DNA of 48,225 bases from assembly GCA_030456445.1 (NCBI GenBank), contig JAKDNM010000012.1, positions 1 through 48,225 of the forward strand, read 5' to 3'. This DNA is from Hyphomicrobiales bacterium. GTDB lineage: Bacteria; Pseudomonadota; Alphaproteobacteria; Rhizobiales; Rhizobiaceae. Position numbers and translations under genes: made by a program. The notes under the pieces are model-generated. The model did not search any database. It had not been told where the DNA came from and worked only from the letters and a program-made list of their open reading frames with translations. Shown here in pieces: positions 16,603 to 25,536 of this stretch (positions within the stretch are counted from its first letter, which is position 1; every line of letters begins with the position of its first letter).

Positions 16603-18522
16603 TTAAATAACGACTTGCGTGCCGATCTCGACGACGCGGCCGGTGGGAATCTGGAAATACTCCGTCGCGTCGGCGGCGTTGCGCGCCAGCGCGATGAACA
16701 GCTTGTCTTGCCAGACAGGCATGCCTGCATGCCGGGAAGCCTTCAGCGAGCGCCGTGACAGGAAGAAGGACGTCGTCATGATGTCGAACTTCCAGCCCTG
16801 CTTGCGGCATTGCGCGAGCGCCCTGGGCAGGTTCGGCTGTTCCATGTAGCCGAAAGTGATCTTCACGCGCATGAAGAGGTCGTTGATCTTCTCCATTTCG
16901 ACGCGTTCGTCTTCCGGCACCAGCGGCGTGGGCGCGGTGGCGATGGTCAAGATGACGTTGCTTTCGTGGAGGACCTTGTAGTGCTTCAGGCTGTGCATCA
17001 GCGCGGTCGGAGCCGATTCCGGATCGCCGGTGAGGAAGACGGCTGTGCCGGGCACGACGACAGGCGGCTTGCGCACCATCTCCTTGACGATGACGCCGAG
17101 CGGCACTTCCGACTTGCGCGTCTTCTCGAAGAGGTAGCGGCTGCCGCGAATCCAGGTCCACATGATGAGGCACATGGTCGCCGCGATGCCCAGAGAAACC
17201 CAACCACCCTCCGCCACCTTGATGATGTTGGCGCCGAGGAAGACGGTATCCACCACCAGGAAGGCCAGGATCAATGACACGGCGGCGGCAACCTGCCAGT
17301 TCCAGATACGCCGCATAACGATGAAGAGCAGGATATCGGTTACCACCATCTCGCCGGTGACCGAGATGCCGTAGGCGGAGGCCAGATTGCCGGATCGCTC
17401 GAAGCCGAGCACGAGCAGGATGACGCCGGCGGCGAGGATCCAGGTGACACGCGGTATGTAGATCTGGCCGGATTGCGTCTCGGACGTATGCAGGATGCCG
17501 AAGCGCGGCAGGATGTTCATCTGCACGGCCTGGCGCACCATCGAATAGGCACCGGCGATGACCGACTGGCTGGCGATGACTGTGGCCATCGTAGCAAGCA
17601 CGACGACCGGCACGAGCGCCCAGTCCGGCTGCATGTCGAAGAACACGTTCTCCGGCATCGAGGTGCGCGACAGGACGAAGGCGCCCTGTCCGAAATAGTT
17701 GAAGAGCAGGCACGGAAAGACGATGGCGAACCACGCCGTCACGATCGGCCGGCGGCCGAAATGACCAAGGTCGACATAAAGCGCTTCCGCGCCGGTGACG
17801 GCGAGGAACACCGCGCCGACGGTGGCGAAGGAAAGACCGGGATTGGCGATCAGGAAGGCAACCGCGTGCCAGGGATTGAGCGCCCACAGGACGCTTAAAT
17901 CATCTGCGATGTGGCGAAGCCCCGCAAGGCCGATCGTCACGAACCACACGAACATGATCGGCCCGAATACCCTGCCGACCGCGCCGGTTCCGAAACGCTG
18001 AACCATGAAAAGGAGGAGCAGAATGAAGATCGTGATCGGTACCACGTAGGGCTGGAAGGCCGGCGTGACCGTTTCCAGGCCCTCGACCGCCGAAAGAACC
18101 GAGATCGCCGGCGTGATAACCGAATCGCCCATGAATAGCGATGCGCCGACCACGCCGATGCCGAGAATCAATGTGGGGCGCTTGGCGAAACTGTTGCGGG
18201 CAAGCGACATCAGCGACAGCGTGCCGCCTTCGCCCCCGTTGTCGGCGCGAAGCACGAAGGTGACGTATTTGATCGTGACGACGAGGGTGAGCGCCCACAC
18301 GATCATCGACAGGACGCCGAGCACGTCTTCGCGCAGCACCGTGCCGTCGGAGCCCGCCACCCGCAATGCCTCACGGAAGGAATAGAGCGGACTCGTGCCG
18401 ATATCGCCATAGACGACGCCGAGCGCACCGAAAACGAGCGCGGACGGGGTATCGCCCCCTTCCCGTTTTTGGCCTTCATCGACCGCTTCCGGCAGCGTGC
18501 TGCCGTTTTGAGATGAATCCAT
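16603..18522 (-). CDS. kup: Low-affinity potassium transport protein Kup
   Basis: The 639-residue protein matches the KUP/HAK/KT family in length. It starts with a polar 25-residue tail and then ALGVVYGDIGTSPLYSFREAL at 33-53, the family signature that forms the selectivity-related first helix. About 12 membrane segments follow, then a cytoplasmic C-terminal domain of about 150 residues. Kup imports potassium with protons, important in acidic or low-potassium settings. The gene has its own 178-bp upstream gap containing the short palindrome TTGCA-G-TGCAA. No Trk or Kdp gene is nearby. Confidence 0.95.
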   Translation of the reverse strand: MDSSQNGSTLPEAVDEGQKREGGDTPSALVFGALGVVYGDIGTSPLYSFREALRVAGSDGTVLREDVLGVLSMIVWALTLVVTIKYVTFVLRADNGGEGGTLSLMSLARNSFAKRPTLILGIGVVGASLFMGDSVITPAISVLSAVEGLETVTPAFQPYVVPITIFILLLLFMVQRFGTGAVGRVFGPIMFVWFVTIGLAGLRHIADDLSVLWALNPWHAVAFLIANPGLSFATVGAVFLAVTGAEALYVDLGHFGRRPIVTAWFAIVFPCLLFNYFGQGAFVLSRTSMPENVFFDMQPDWALVPVVVLATMATVIASQSVIAGAYSMVRQAVQMNILPRFGILHTSETQSGQIYIPRVTWILAAGVILLVLGFERSGNLASAYGISVTGEMVVTDILLFIVMRRIWNWQVAAAVSLILAFLVVDTVFLGANIIKVAEGGWVSLGIAATMCLIMWTWIRGSRYLFEKTRKSEVPLGVIVKEMVRKPPVVVPGTAVFLTGDPESAPTALMHSLKHYKVLHESNVILTIATAPTPLVPEDERVEMEKINDLFMRVKITFGYMEQPNLPRALAQCRKQGWKFDIMTTSFFLSRRSLKASRHAGMPVWQDKLFIALARNAADATEYFQIPTGRVVEIGTQVVI

Positions 18523-18700
18523 GAACTACAATCGGCCCCGGTTGGCGCGCGGCCTCTTTATTCTATGTTGCAGTGCAATATCAACCGCAAAGTCACAATT
18601 TCGCCAAAGCGACGGCAAAGGCGCGTCTTGATCATGGCGGCGCGGATGCCACGCTCATCTGGGAAGTCGCATTGTCCCGTTCAAGCCGACTGACGCCGCT

Positions 18701-19447
18701 TCACCGGCCGCATGCCTGAAGAAAGCGCCGCACCGTTTCCGCCATGCCGTATTCAAGCGCATCCGCCGTCAGGCCATGGCCGATGGAGACTTCGGCAAGG
18801 AAAGGAATGCGACTGGCGAGCGCCGGCAGGTTGGCGACGGTGAGATCGTGCCCGGCATTGATTTCAAGCCCGATGGCACGCGCAAGCTCAGCCGTTTCTC
18901 CAAGTTTTTCCAACTCGTTATCTGCCTTTTTGGCAGTGTCGTAGCGACCGCCGTAAGGGCCGGTGTAGAGCTCGATCCGGTCGGCGCCGGTTGCTTTCGC
19001 GGCCCCGATCTGCTGTTCGGCTGCATCCGGATCGGAGAAGAGAGAAATGCGCGCGCCGGTGCGCTTCAGCCGCGCGACGATCGCCTTCAGCATGTCGCGG
19101 TTGGCGACAAAATCCCAGCCATGATCGGAGGTCGGCTGCTCCGGGTCGTCAGGCACCAGGGTCACCTGCTCGGGCTGGATCGCTTCAACCAACGCCAGGA
19201 AATCCCCTGTTGGATAGCCTTCGATATTGAATTCGGCCTTAGGGAACTCATCGTCGATGAGCGCCCGGATTCCCGGCAGATCGCTGCGGCGCACGTGCCG
19301 CTCGTCCGGCCTGGGGTGGACGGTAAGGCCGTGCGCGCCGGCCGCAAGCGCGATGCGTCCCAGGCCGGTTACGCTTGGCCATGGCAGGTCGCGCCGGTTT
19401 CTCAGGAGAGCGACGGCATTCATATTGACGGACAGTTTGGCAGGCAT
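18701..19447 (-). CDS. pdxJ: Pyridoxine 5'-phosphate synthase
   Basis: The 248-residue TIM-barrel enzyme joins 1-deoxy-D-xylulose 5-phosphate with 3-amino-2-oxopropyl phosphate to form pyridoxine 5'-phosphate, the last ring-closing step of vitamin B6 synthesis. Family motifs are [29 protein letters not shown] (His44), FNIEGYP (Glu76), QVTLVPD and INAGHDL. Length agrees with PdxJ. It is monocistronic, flanked by kup downstream and diverging from the SpoIIAA-like gene over about 110 bp. PdxA is not in the window. Confidence 0.96.
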   Translation of the reverse strand: MPAKLSVNMNAVALLRNRRDLPWPSVTGLGRIALAAGAHGLTVHPRPDERHVRRSDLPGIRALIDDEFPKAEFNIEGYPTGDFLALVEAIQPEQVTLVPDDPEQPTSDHGWDFVANRDMLKAIVARLKRTGARISLFSDPDAAEQQIGAAKATGADRIELYTGPYGGRYDTAKKADNELEKLGETAELARAIGLEINAGHDLTVANLPALASRIPFLAEVSIGHGLTADALEYGMAETVRRFLQACGR

Positions 19448-19557
19448 ACGCTTTTCGCCCGAAATCAGGATGACACGAACCGTATAATGCGTTTTGGCGG
19501 AACGGACAGGTCCTTTCGGTTGTTCCAGTACGGCAACGTTCGAAAATGAGGGAAATC

Positions 19558-19965
19558 ATGGGCATATTGGAACCGCCTGCCTCCATTCGCCGGATCGATA
19601 CCGACCGTGAGGACGCCTTCGCCTTCGATATCGCGGGCCATATCACCGCATCCGACGTCGAGAATATCTACGGCCTTCTCGAGGGCGCCTACTCGCTCCA
19701 CGACAAGATCGACATCCTGGTGCGGATCAAGAACTATGAAGGCATCGACTGGGACGCGGCGATGAAGGATTTCGGGCTGCTCGGCAAGACCCATGCGCTG
19801 AAGCACATCAGGCGTTACGCGGTCGTCGGCGGGCCGGGCTGGATGGGCGCGATGATCGCGGTCTTCAAACCGTTCTTCCGGATCGAGATGAGGCATTTCG
19901 GCACAGCCGAGGAGACCGACGCCTGGGTATGGATCGGCGCTTCGGAGGTAGCCCAGAAGACCTGA
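19558..19965 (+). CDS. SpoIIAA-like (STAS/SEC14-related) small protein
   Basis: The 135-residue soluble protein matches the SpoIIAA-like family: an N-terminal strand pair (AFAFDIAGHITASDVENIY), ILVRIKNYEGIDWDAAMKDF, then IRRYAVVGGPGWM and a C-terminal TAEETDAWVWI. The fold is that of anti-sigma-factor antagonists and lipid-binding CRAL/TRIO proteins, but the function of bacterial stand-alone members is not established. ATG 19558 is preferred over ATG 19546, because GAGGG at 19548-19552 is then a well-placed ribosome binding site. It is alone, divergent from pdxJ. Confidence 0.75.
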   Translation: MGILEPPASIRRIDTDREDAFAFDIAGHITASDVENIYGLLEGAYSLHDKIDILVRIKNYEGIDWDAAMKDFGLLGKTHALKHIRRYAVVGGPGWMGAMIAVFKPFFRIEMRHFGTAEETDAWVWIGASEVAQKT

Positions 19966-20078
19966 TTGCGTAGCTTCGATGCAAAAAGATTGATGCATGG
20001 ACCGGATGGCCGGTAATTCCGTAGAGGAGTACTATCGGCGGTGAGGGAGTCTCCCCTCAGGAGCTAAAGGGGGTTTTC

Positions 20079-20474
20079 GTGCGCAAGATCGACGAGACGT
20101 ATTTTCTGTTGTCCCTGCTATGGCTCATAGCCGGGATGGTTTTCGGTATCTGGCTAGGCGCGAACGAAAAGTTCAATTTCGCAGAATCGCACGCGCATAT
20201 GGCGCTCGTCGGATTCGTCGTTTCGGCCATTTTCGGCATCATGTACCGCTTTTACCCCTCAATGGCCGAATCTCGGGTGGCGCCATATCAGCTTTGGATC
20301 TATCAGATCGGCGCCGTGATACTGGTTGCGGGCAAGATCCGCGTCGACGCCGGCGGCGGTCCGGGGGTTGTCATCGCCGGCTCGTTCGTCATCCTTCTCG
20401 GCGCGCTTCTGATGCTCTACGTATTCGCGGCCAAGCGCGGCACCGCAAGGACGACTGTCGCCCTTGCGGGCTGA
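20079..20474 (+). CDS. Small membrane protein resembling a heme-copper oxidase subunit I fragment
   Basis: The 131-residue protein has four predicted membrane helices. The second contains ESHAHMALVGFVVSAIFGIMYRFYP, split here by its natural break at YRFYP; the HAH-x-x-LVG pattern resembles the low-spin heme ligand helix of cytochrome c/cbb3 oxidase subunit I and related short proteins. GTG 20079 is preceded by AAGGGGG at a 5-nt distance. No oxidase, NnrS or heme-biosynthesis gene is adjacent, so it is a stand-alone gene. It could be a heme-binding or quinone-related membrane protein; this is family-pattern inference only. Confidence 0.6.
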   Translation: MRKIDETYFLLSLLWLIAGMVFGIWLGANEKFNFAESHAHMALVGFVVSAIFGIMYRFYPSMAESRVAPYQLWIYQIGAVILVAGKIRVDAGGGPGVVIAGSFVILLGALLMLYVFAAKRGTARTTVALAG

Positions 20475-20483
20475 CCGCCTGCC

Positions 20484-21611
20484 TCAGCGAACAATGGTGA
20501 GCCGCTCGGCGGCGCGGGTGATGGCGGTATAGAGCCAGCGCTGGCGCGTGTCCTTGAACGCATAACTCTCGTCGAACAGCACGACGTTGTTCCATTGCGA
20601 GCCCTGCGCCTTGTGCACCGTCAGCGCATAGCCATAGTCGAAATCGTCGTATCGCTTCTTGGTCGACCAGGGGATTTCGGTCTCCTGATCCTCGAAGTTC
20701 GCCTTTAAAAGCTTGATCTTGGCGACACCGCGGTCGGGATCGTCCTCTTCGGGCGAGACGAGCAGGTTGATGCCCGGCTTCACCGTCTCGCGCGAGGACG
20801 TCATCACTTTCCACAGCGAGCCGTTGAGAAGGCCCTTCGACGGGTCGTTGCGAAGGCAGACCAGCTTGTCGCCGGCCTGCGGGTAGGCTGCGTTGAAGCC
20901 CTTCAACTCGCGCAGGCGCTGGTTGTAGCGCCGCCTGGTGCGGTTGATGCCGACGAGCACCTGATCGGCGGAGAGTACCAGTTCCTGCGTCACATCCTCC
21001 TTACCGATCACCTGCGCCGTGCCGTAGTCGCCCCTCATGAATTCGCGGCCCTCGCGTACGTCGAGCGCCAGCCTGATGATCGGATTGTCGCGCGCCTGCC
21101 GGTGGATTTCGGTCAACAGCATGTCTGGCTCTTGCTCGGTGAAGAAGCCCCCGCTGGAGATAGGCGGAAGCTGCGCGGGGTCGCCGAGCACCAGGACCGG
21201 GGTGCCGAAGGAAAGAAGATCGCGGCCGAGCGCTTCATCCACCATCGAGCACTCGTCTATGATGACGAGTTTCGCCCGCGCGATCGGGCTTTGCCGGTTG
21301 AGCGAGAAGGTCGGCGACATGGAAGTCTTGCCGGTGACCTCGTCCTCGACCGCTTCCTCGCCGCGCGGCCGGTAGATCAGCGAATGGATGGTACGCGCGT
21401 TGACCGCGCCCTTCGAGCGCAGTACCTGCGCCGCCTTGCCGGTGAAGGCGGCGAACTGCACCTGCCCGTCGACATGCTCGGCGAAATAGCGCGCCAGCGT
21501 CGTCTTGCCGGTGCCGGCATAGCCGAAGAGCCGAAAGATCTGCGGCCTCCCGGCTTTCAGCCACTGCGCCACGGCCTTCAGCGCCTCGTCCTGCTGTGGA
21601 GAAAAGTCCAT
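20484..21611 (-). CDS. ATP-dependent RecD-like (SF1B) DNA helicase
   Basis: The 375-residue helicase has Walker A GYAGTGKTT at 30-38, a Walker B region LVIIDECSMVDE, GDPAQLPPI, and the C-terminal UvrD-like motif LTVHKAQGSQWNNV. It is much shorter than RecD or RecD2 and lacks an exonuclease partner in the neighbourhood. Such stand-alone proteins unwind DNA 5' to 3' in repair or phage-like contexts. I chose ATG 21611 (MDFSPQQDEAL) because the family begins there; a TTG 30 nt upstream is possible. The gene converges with the membrane-protein gene at a 9-bp distance. Confidence 0.85.
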   Translation of the reverse strand: MDFSPQQDEALKAVAQWLKAGRPQIFRLFGYAGTGKTTLARYFAEHVDGQVQFAAFTGKAAQVLRSKGAVNARTIHSLIYRPRGEEAVEDEVTGKTSMSPTFSLNRQSPIARAKLVIIDECSMVDEALGRDLLSFGTPVLVLGDPAQLPPISSGGFFTEQEPDMLLTEIHRQARDNPIIRLALDVREGREFMRGDYGTAQVIGKEDVTQELVLSADQVLVGINRTRRRYNQRLRELKGFNAAYPQAGDKLVCLRNDPSKGLLNGSLWKVMTSSRETVKPGINLLVSPEEDDPDRGVAKIKLLKANFEDQETEIPWSTKKRYDDFDYGYALTVHKAQGSQWNNVVLFDESYAFKDTRQRWLYTAITRAAERLTIVR

Positions 21612-21653
21612 CCTTCCGTCAGACCGGATTCGCGACTGCAAGGCAAGCTTGCA

Positions 21654-22043
21654 TCAGGCGAGATCGGTCCGCGCGAAGTCGTCGCCCTTATAGAGCAGCG
21701 GCACCCCGGCCTGCCCCGCCATCGCATAGGAGAAGCAGTCGCCCATATTGAGGCGGGCAGGATGGCCGGAGCCCTTGCCGTATCGCCCATGGCATTCAAG
21801 CAATCCCTCCAGAAGCGTATCGCCGGCATCGGCAATCCTTATTCCTGTGCGCAGGAGGAACTCCCGGAACAGGTGGACCGCACTATCGCCGTCCCCGGTC
21901 TTTCGCCTGAGAGCGAGGACCGCTTCAAAAGAAGAGACAATGGAAGTCGTGCAGTCCTCGGCGCTGGCAAGCGCCGAGACCAAATCGTTCCGCTCGGGTT
22001 CATTGGTCAGGATGGCGACCATGGCCGACGCGTCTACATGCAT
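21654..22043 (-). CDS. PIN-domain RNase toxin (VapC-like)
   Basis: The 129-residue protein shows the four acidic residues of a PIN nuclease: Asp4 (MHVDAS), Glu40 (SSFEAVLAL), Asp102 (NMGDCFSYA) and Asp121 (YKGDDFARTDL). This is the arrangement of type II VapC toxins that cut RNA. Its ATG directly follows the stop of the upstream antitoxin-like gene (TGAATG), consistent with coupled translation. All acidic residues are present, so it should be active. The cellular RNA target is not predictable. Confidence 0.9.
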   Translation of the reverse strand: MHVDASAMVAILTNEPERNDLVSALASAEDCTTSIVSSFEAVLALRRKTGDGDSAVHLFREFLLRTGIRIADAGDTLLEGLLECHGRYGKGSGHPARLNMGDCFSYAMAGQAGVPLLYKGDDFARTDLA

Positions 22044-22310
22044 TCAGCCGTCTCCCTCACCCCACAATTCGTCATAGAATTGCTTGTCAACGGCAAGGCC
22101 GGTGCGCGGCAACGCGTCCACCTTGTCGAGCAGGGGCTTCAGACGCTCCCAAAGAGCAGCCTCGCGTTCCACTACCCCTTCCCGCGGGCGCTCACTCTTC
22201 AGAGCCTCGTCCACCGCCTCGCGGATGGCCTCGGTGATGCCGATCCCGCGCCGGCGCGCCAGTTCGCGCACCAACGCATCGGTTTCCGGATCGCGGACAT
22301 GAATGGCCAC
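22044..22310 (-). CDS. VapB-family antitoxin (Rv0623/PSK-like)
   Basis: The 88-residue protein begins VAIHVRDPETDALVRELARRRG, a short DNA-binding ribbon-helix-helix region of the Rv0623-type antitoxins, with a C-terminal tail (DKQFYDELWGEGDG) suited to wrapping the toxin. GTG 22310 is chosen because AGAGG stands just upstream and the family starts there; the frame is open further upstream with a Trp-rich unnatural sequence. It is the first gene of the pair. It would bind the toxin and repress its own operon. Confidence 0.88.
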   Translation of the reverse strand: MAIHVRDPETDALVRELARRRGIGITEAIREAVDEALKSERPREGVVEREAALWERLKPLLDKVDALPRTGLAVDKQFYDELWGEGDG

Positions 22311-22377
22311 TTGGCCTCTCCTGTGTACACGCCACCAGTACCATGTAGATATTAAGAACACAAGAAGAACAGAAAGC

Positions 22378-25300
22378 CTATTCCGCGGCCGGCCTCAGTT
22401 CCTGCGGCCCGGCTTCGTCGGTCTCCGTCGGTGCTTCGACCGCGGTCCCCTCGCCGCTCTCGCGCTTGCGGCCGAAGGAAAGGAGCCACCCTGACAGCCA
22501 TTCCATGTAGAGATAGATCACCGGCGTGATGAAGAGTGTCAGCGCCTGCGACACGACGAGGCCGCCGACCACCGCCACGCCGAGGGGCTGGCGCAGTTCG
22601 GCGCTGGCGCCGGTTCCAAGCGCGATCGGGATCGTGCCCATGAGGGCTGCAAGCGTCGTCATCATGATCGGCCGGAAACGCATCATGCAGGCATCGTGGA
22701 TGGCTTGATGCGGCTCCCTGCCCTCGCGCCTGAGCACGAGCGCCACGTCGATCATCATGATGCCGTTCTTCTTGACGATGCCGATCAGCATCAAAATGCC
22801 GATCACGGCGATAACCGAGAGGTCCATGCCGGCAAATCTCAGCGCGATCAGGGCACCAAGCACGGCCGCCGGCAAGCCGGTCAGGATCGTCAGCGGATGG
22901 ATGAAGCTCTCATAAAGAATGCCGAGCACGATATAGATGGTCAGGATCGCCCCGGCGATCAGCAGACCCTGATTGGCGAGCGAATCCTCGAAGGTCTTGG
23001 CCGTGCCCGCAAAGGATGTCGAGACGGTCTTCGGCATCTCGATTTTTTCTTTTGCCGCGTTGATGTGCTGGACGCTCTCGCCGAGCGCGACGCCCTTTGG
23101 CAGATTGTAGGAAATGGTGACGGCCGGAAGCTGGCCGAGCTGGTTCACGGTCAACTGGCCGGCGGTGCGTTCGACATGGGCGAAGGCACCCAGCGGCACC
23201 AGGCTACCGCTTGACGTGCGAACCTGTATGGCGAGCATCCGTTCCGGCGACCAGTTGATGCGGGGGTCGAGCTCCATGACGACGGCATAACTGTCGGCGG
23301 AACCGTAGATTGTGGAGACCTGCTCCGTGCCGAAGCCGCCATAAAGGCTGGAGCGCAGCGTATCGATATCGACGCCGAGCGCCGCCGCCTTGTCGCGGTC
23401 GATGATGAGCGTCGCTTGCAGGGCGTTGTTCTGGAGATCCGTCGTCACGTCGGTAAAGGCGGCGTGGTCCTGGCTCATCGCGTCGGCGAGCTTCTCGGCC
23501 CACTGATTGGTCACATCCTGATCGAGCGCCTGCACGACAAGCTGGTACTGGCTCTTGGAGGAGCGAGAGCCGAGGCGCAAATTCTGCACCGGCTGCATGT
23601 AGGTGCTGATGCCCGGCACATTCGCAAGCTGACGCCGCAGATCGGCAAGCACGGTCTCCAGATCGGGGCGCTTGTCCTTGGGCTTCAACTCGACGAACAG
23701 GCGCCCCTGGTTGAGCGCACGCCCTCCGCCCGAGCCGCCGGCGGACCAACCCACATGCGCGACATAGGGCGAATGCGAAAAAACGTCGGCAACCTTCTGC
23801 TGCAACTTCACCATGGCGTCATAGGAGATGTCCTGGCGCGCCTCGGTGGTGACGGAAAGCTGGCCGATATCCTCCTGCGGAAAAAATCCCTTCGGCGATA
23901 TCTGAAGAAGCCAGACCGACAACGCCACGGTGCCGATGAAGATCAGGAACACGATGAAATGGTGCCTTAGGCACAGCGTCAGCAGCCAGTCGTAGCTACG
24001 CAAAAAGGCGTTGCGCTTCTCGTGCCTGCCTTCCTTTCGCGCACCCTTCTCCCGTTGCGGCACTTTCAGAAGCCGTGAACACAGCATCGGCGTCAATGTC
24101 AGCGAGACGAACATCGATGCCAGGATCGAGACGGTCACCACGACGGCGAATTCGTTGAAGACGCGGCCGATCACGCCGCCCATCAGGAGCACGGGAATGA
24201 ACACGGCGACAAGCGAGATGGAGATGGAGATAATCGTGAATCCGATCTCGCGCGAGCCCTTGAGCGCGGCCTCGAAGGCCGGGAGCCCGTCCTCCTCCAT
24301 GTGCCTGAAAATATTCTCCAGCATGACGATGGCGTCGTCGACGACAAGGCCGACGGCGAGCGTCAGCCCCATCAGGGAAATATTGTCGATCGAGAAACCG
24401 AACAGATACATCGCGCCGAGCGTGGCGATCAGCGAAATCGGCACGGCAACTGCGGGAATGATCGTCGCTGTCACCCGGCGCAGGAAGAGGAAAATCACCA
24501 GCACCACCAGCACGATGGTGATGAGGAGCGTGATCTGGACGTCGTCTACCGCGTGACGAATGGAGACCGAACGGTCGTTAAGGAGTTTGATGCTGGCGGC
24601 GGCCGGCATCTGCGCCTCGAACGTCGGCAGTTCCGCCTTGACCCGATCGACCACCTCGACTGTGTTGGCGTCGGGTTGGCGCTGAACGGCAAGCAGGATT
24701 GCGCGCGAACCGTCATACCAGCTTCCCGTCGTCGTGGTTTCCACCGAATCGATGACGCGCGTGACCTCGCCCAGGCGCACCGGCCGGCCATTCCTGGTCG
24801 CGATGATGAGGTTCGAGAAAGCGGCCGCGTCGTTGAGTTGCGTATTGGCGGTAATCGTCAATTGCTGGAGGTTGTTGGACAGCGTGCCGAGCGGCGTGTT
24901 GCTGTTGGCCGACGCAACGGCCTGCTGAAGCTGGTCGATGGAAATGCCGCGCGCGGCAAGCGCCGTCGGGTCGATCTGGATGCGGACGGCATATTTCTGC
25001 TGCCCCCAGATCATCACTTGCGCCACGCCGTCGATAGTGGAGAGCGAGGGCGAGATGACGTTCTCGGCAAAGGCGTCGAGGTCGGTCAGCGGAATGGTGT
25101 CGCTGACGAGCGATAGGATCAGGATGGAAGCGTCCGCCGGATTGACCTTCCGGTAGCTCGGCGGATCGACCATTTCCGGTGGCAGGCGCCGCATCGTGCG
25201 CGCGATCGCCGACTGAACGTCCGCCGCCGCCGCGTCGATGTCGCGGTTGAGATCGAACTGGATGACGATGGAAGTGGAGCCGAGCGCGTTGGTCGTCGAG

Positions 25301-25536
25301 ATCGAATCGATGCCGGCGATGGTCGCGAACTGCTTGATAAGGGGTGTCGCTACCGACGTGGCCATGGTCTGCGGCGAGGCGCCAGGAAGCGAGGCCGAAA
25401 CGTTGATGACCGGAAATTCCGCCTGCGGCAAAGCGGCGACAGGCAGGAACTTATAGGCAAAGAGGCCGCCCAGAATGAGAGCGAACGACATCAGAAGGGT
25501 GGCAACGGGCCTTCGAATGCAAAATTCGGAGATCAT
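22378..25536 (-). CDS. RND multidrug efflux transporter, inner-membrane permease
   Basis: The 1052-residue protein has the full RND architecture: a first helix (residues about 10-28), a large periplasmic porter domain, helices 2-6, a second porter domain and helices 7-12. The start MISEFCIRRPVATLLMSFALILGGLFAYKFLPVAALPQAEFP splits into the amphipathic N-terminus and TM1. The proton-relay pair is seen in VVDDAIVMLENIFRH. It is closest in style to the MdtB/MdtC and MexF-like group. It exports drugs with its adaptor, whose gene overlaps it by 4 bp upstream. No outer-membrane TolC gene and no local regulator are in the window. Confidence 0.95.
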   Translation of the reverse strand: MISEFCIRRPVATLLMSFALILGGLFAYKFLPVAALPQAEFPVINVSASLPGASPQTMATSVATPLIKQFATIAGIDSISTTNALGSTSIVIQFDLNRDIDAAAADVQSAIARTMRRLPPEMVDPPSYRKVNPADASILILSLVSDTIPLTDLDAFAENVISPSLSTIDGVAQVMIWGQQKYAVRIQIDPTALAARGISIDQLQQAVASANSNTPLGTLSNNLQQLTITANTQLNDAAAFSNLIIATRNGRPVRLGEVTRVIDSVETTTTGSWYDGSRAILLAVQRQPDANTVEVVDRVKAELPTFEAQMPAAASIKLLNDRSVSIRHAVDDVQITLLITIVLVVLVIFLFLRRVTATIIPAVAVPISLIATLGAMYLFGFSIDNISLMGLTLAVGLVVDDAIVMLENIFRHMEEDGLPAFEAALKGSREIGFTIISISISLVAVFIPVLLMGGVIGRVFNEFAVVVTVSILASMFVSLTLTPMLCSRLLKVPQREKGARKEGRHEKRNAFLRSYDWLLTLCLRHHFIVFLIFIGTVALSVWLLQISPKGFFPQEDIGQLSVTTEARQDISYDAMVKLQQKVADVFSHSPYVAHVGWSAGGSGGGRALNQGRLFVELKPKDKRPDLETVLADLRRQLANVPGISTYMQPVQNLRLGSRSSKSQYQLVVQALDQDVTNQWAEKLADAMSQDHAAFTDVTTDLQNNALQATLIIDRDKAAALGVDIDTLRSSLYGGFGTEQVSTIYGSADSYAVVMELDPRINWSPERMLAIQVRTSSGSLVPLGAFAHVERTAGQLTVNQLGQLPAVTISYNLPKGVALGESVQHINAAKEKIEMPKTVSTSFAGTAKTFEDSLANQGLLIAGAILTIYIVLGILYESFIHPLTILTGLPAAVLGALIALRFAGMDLSVIAVIGILMLIGIVKKNGIMMIDVALVLRREGREPHQAIHDACMMRFRPIMMTTLAALMGTIPIALGTGASAELRQPLGVAVVGGLVVSQALTLFITPVIYLYMEWLSGWLLSFGRKRESGEGTAVEAPTETDEAGPQELRPAAE

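Noticed and set aside
19986-20000. Possible FNR/FixK box (TTGAT-N4) before the small membrane-protein gene
   Set aside because: Only the left half-site matches; the right half does not resemble ATCAA or GTCAA.
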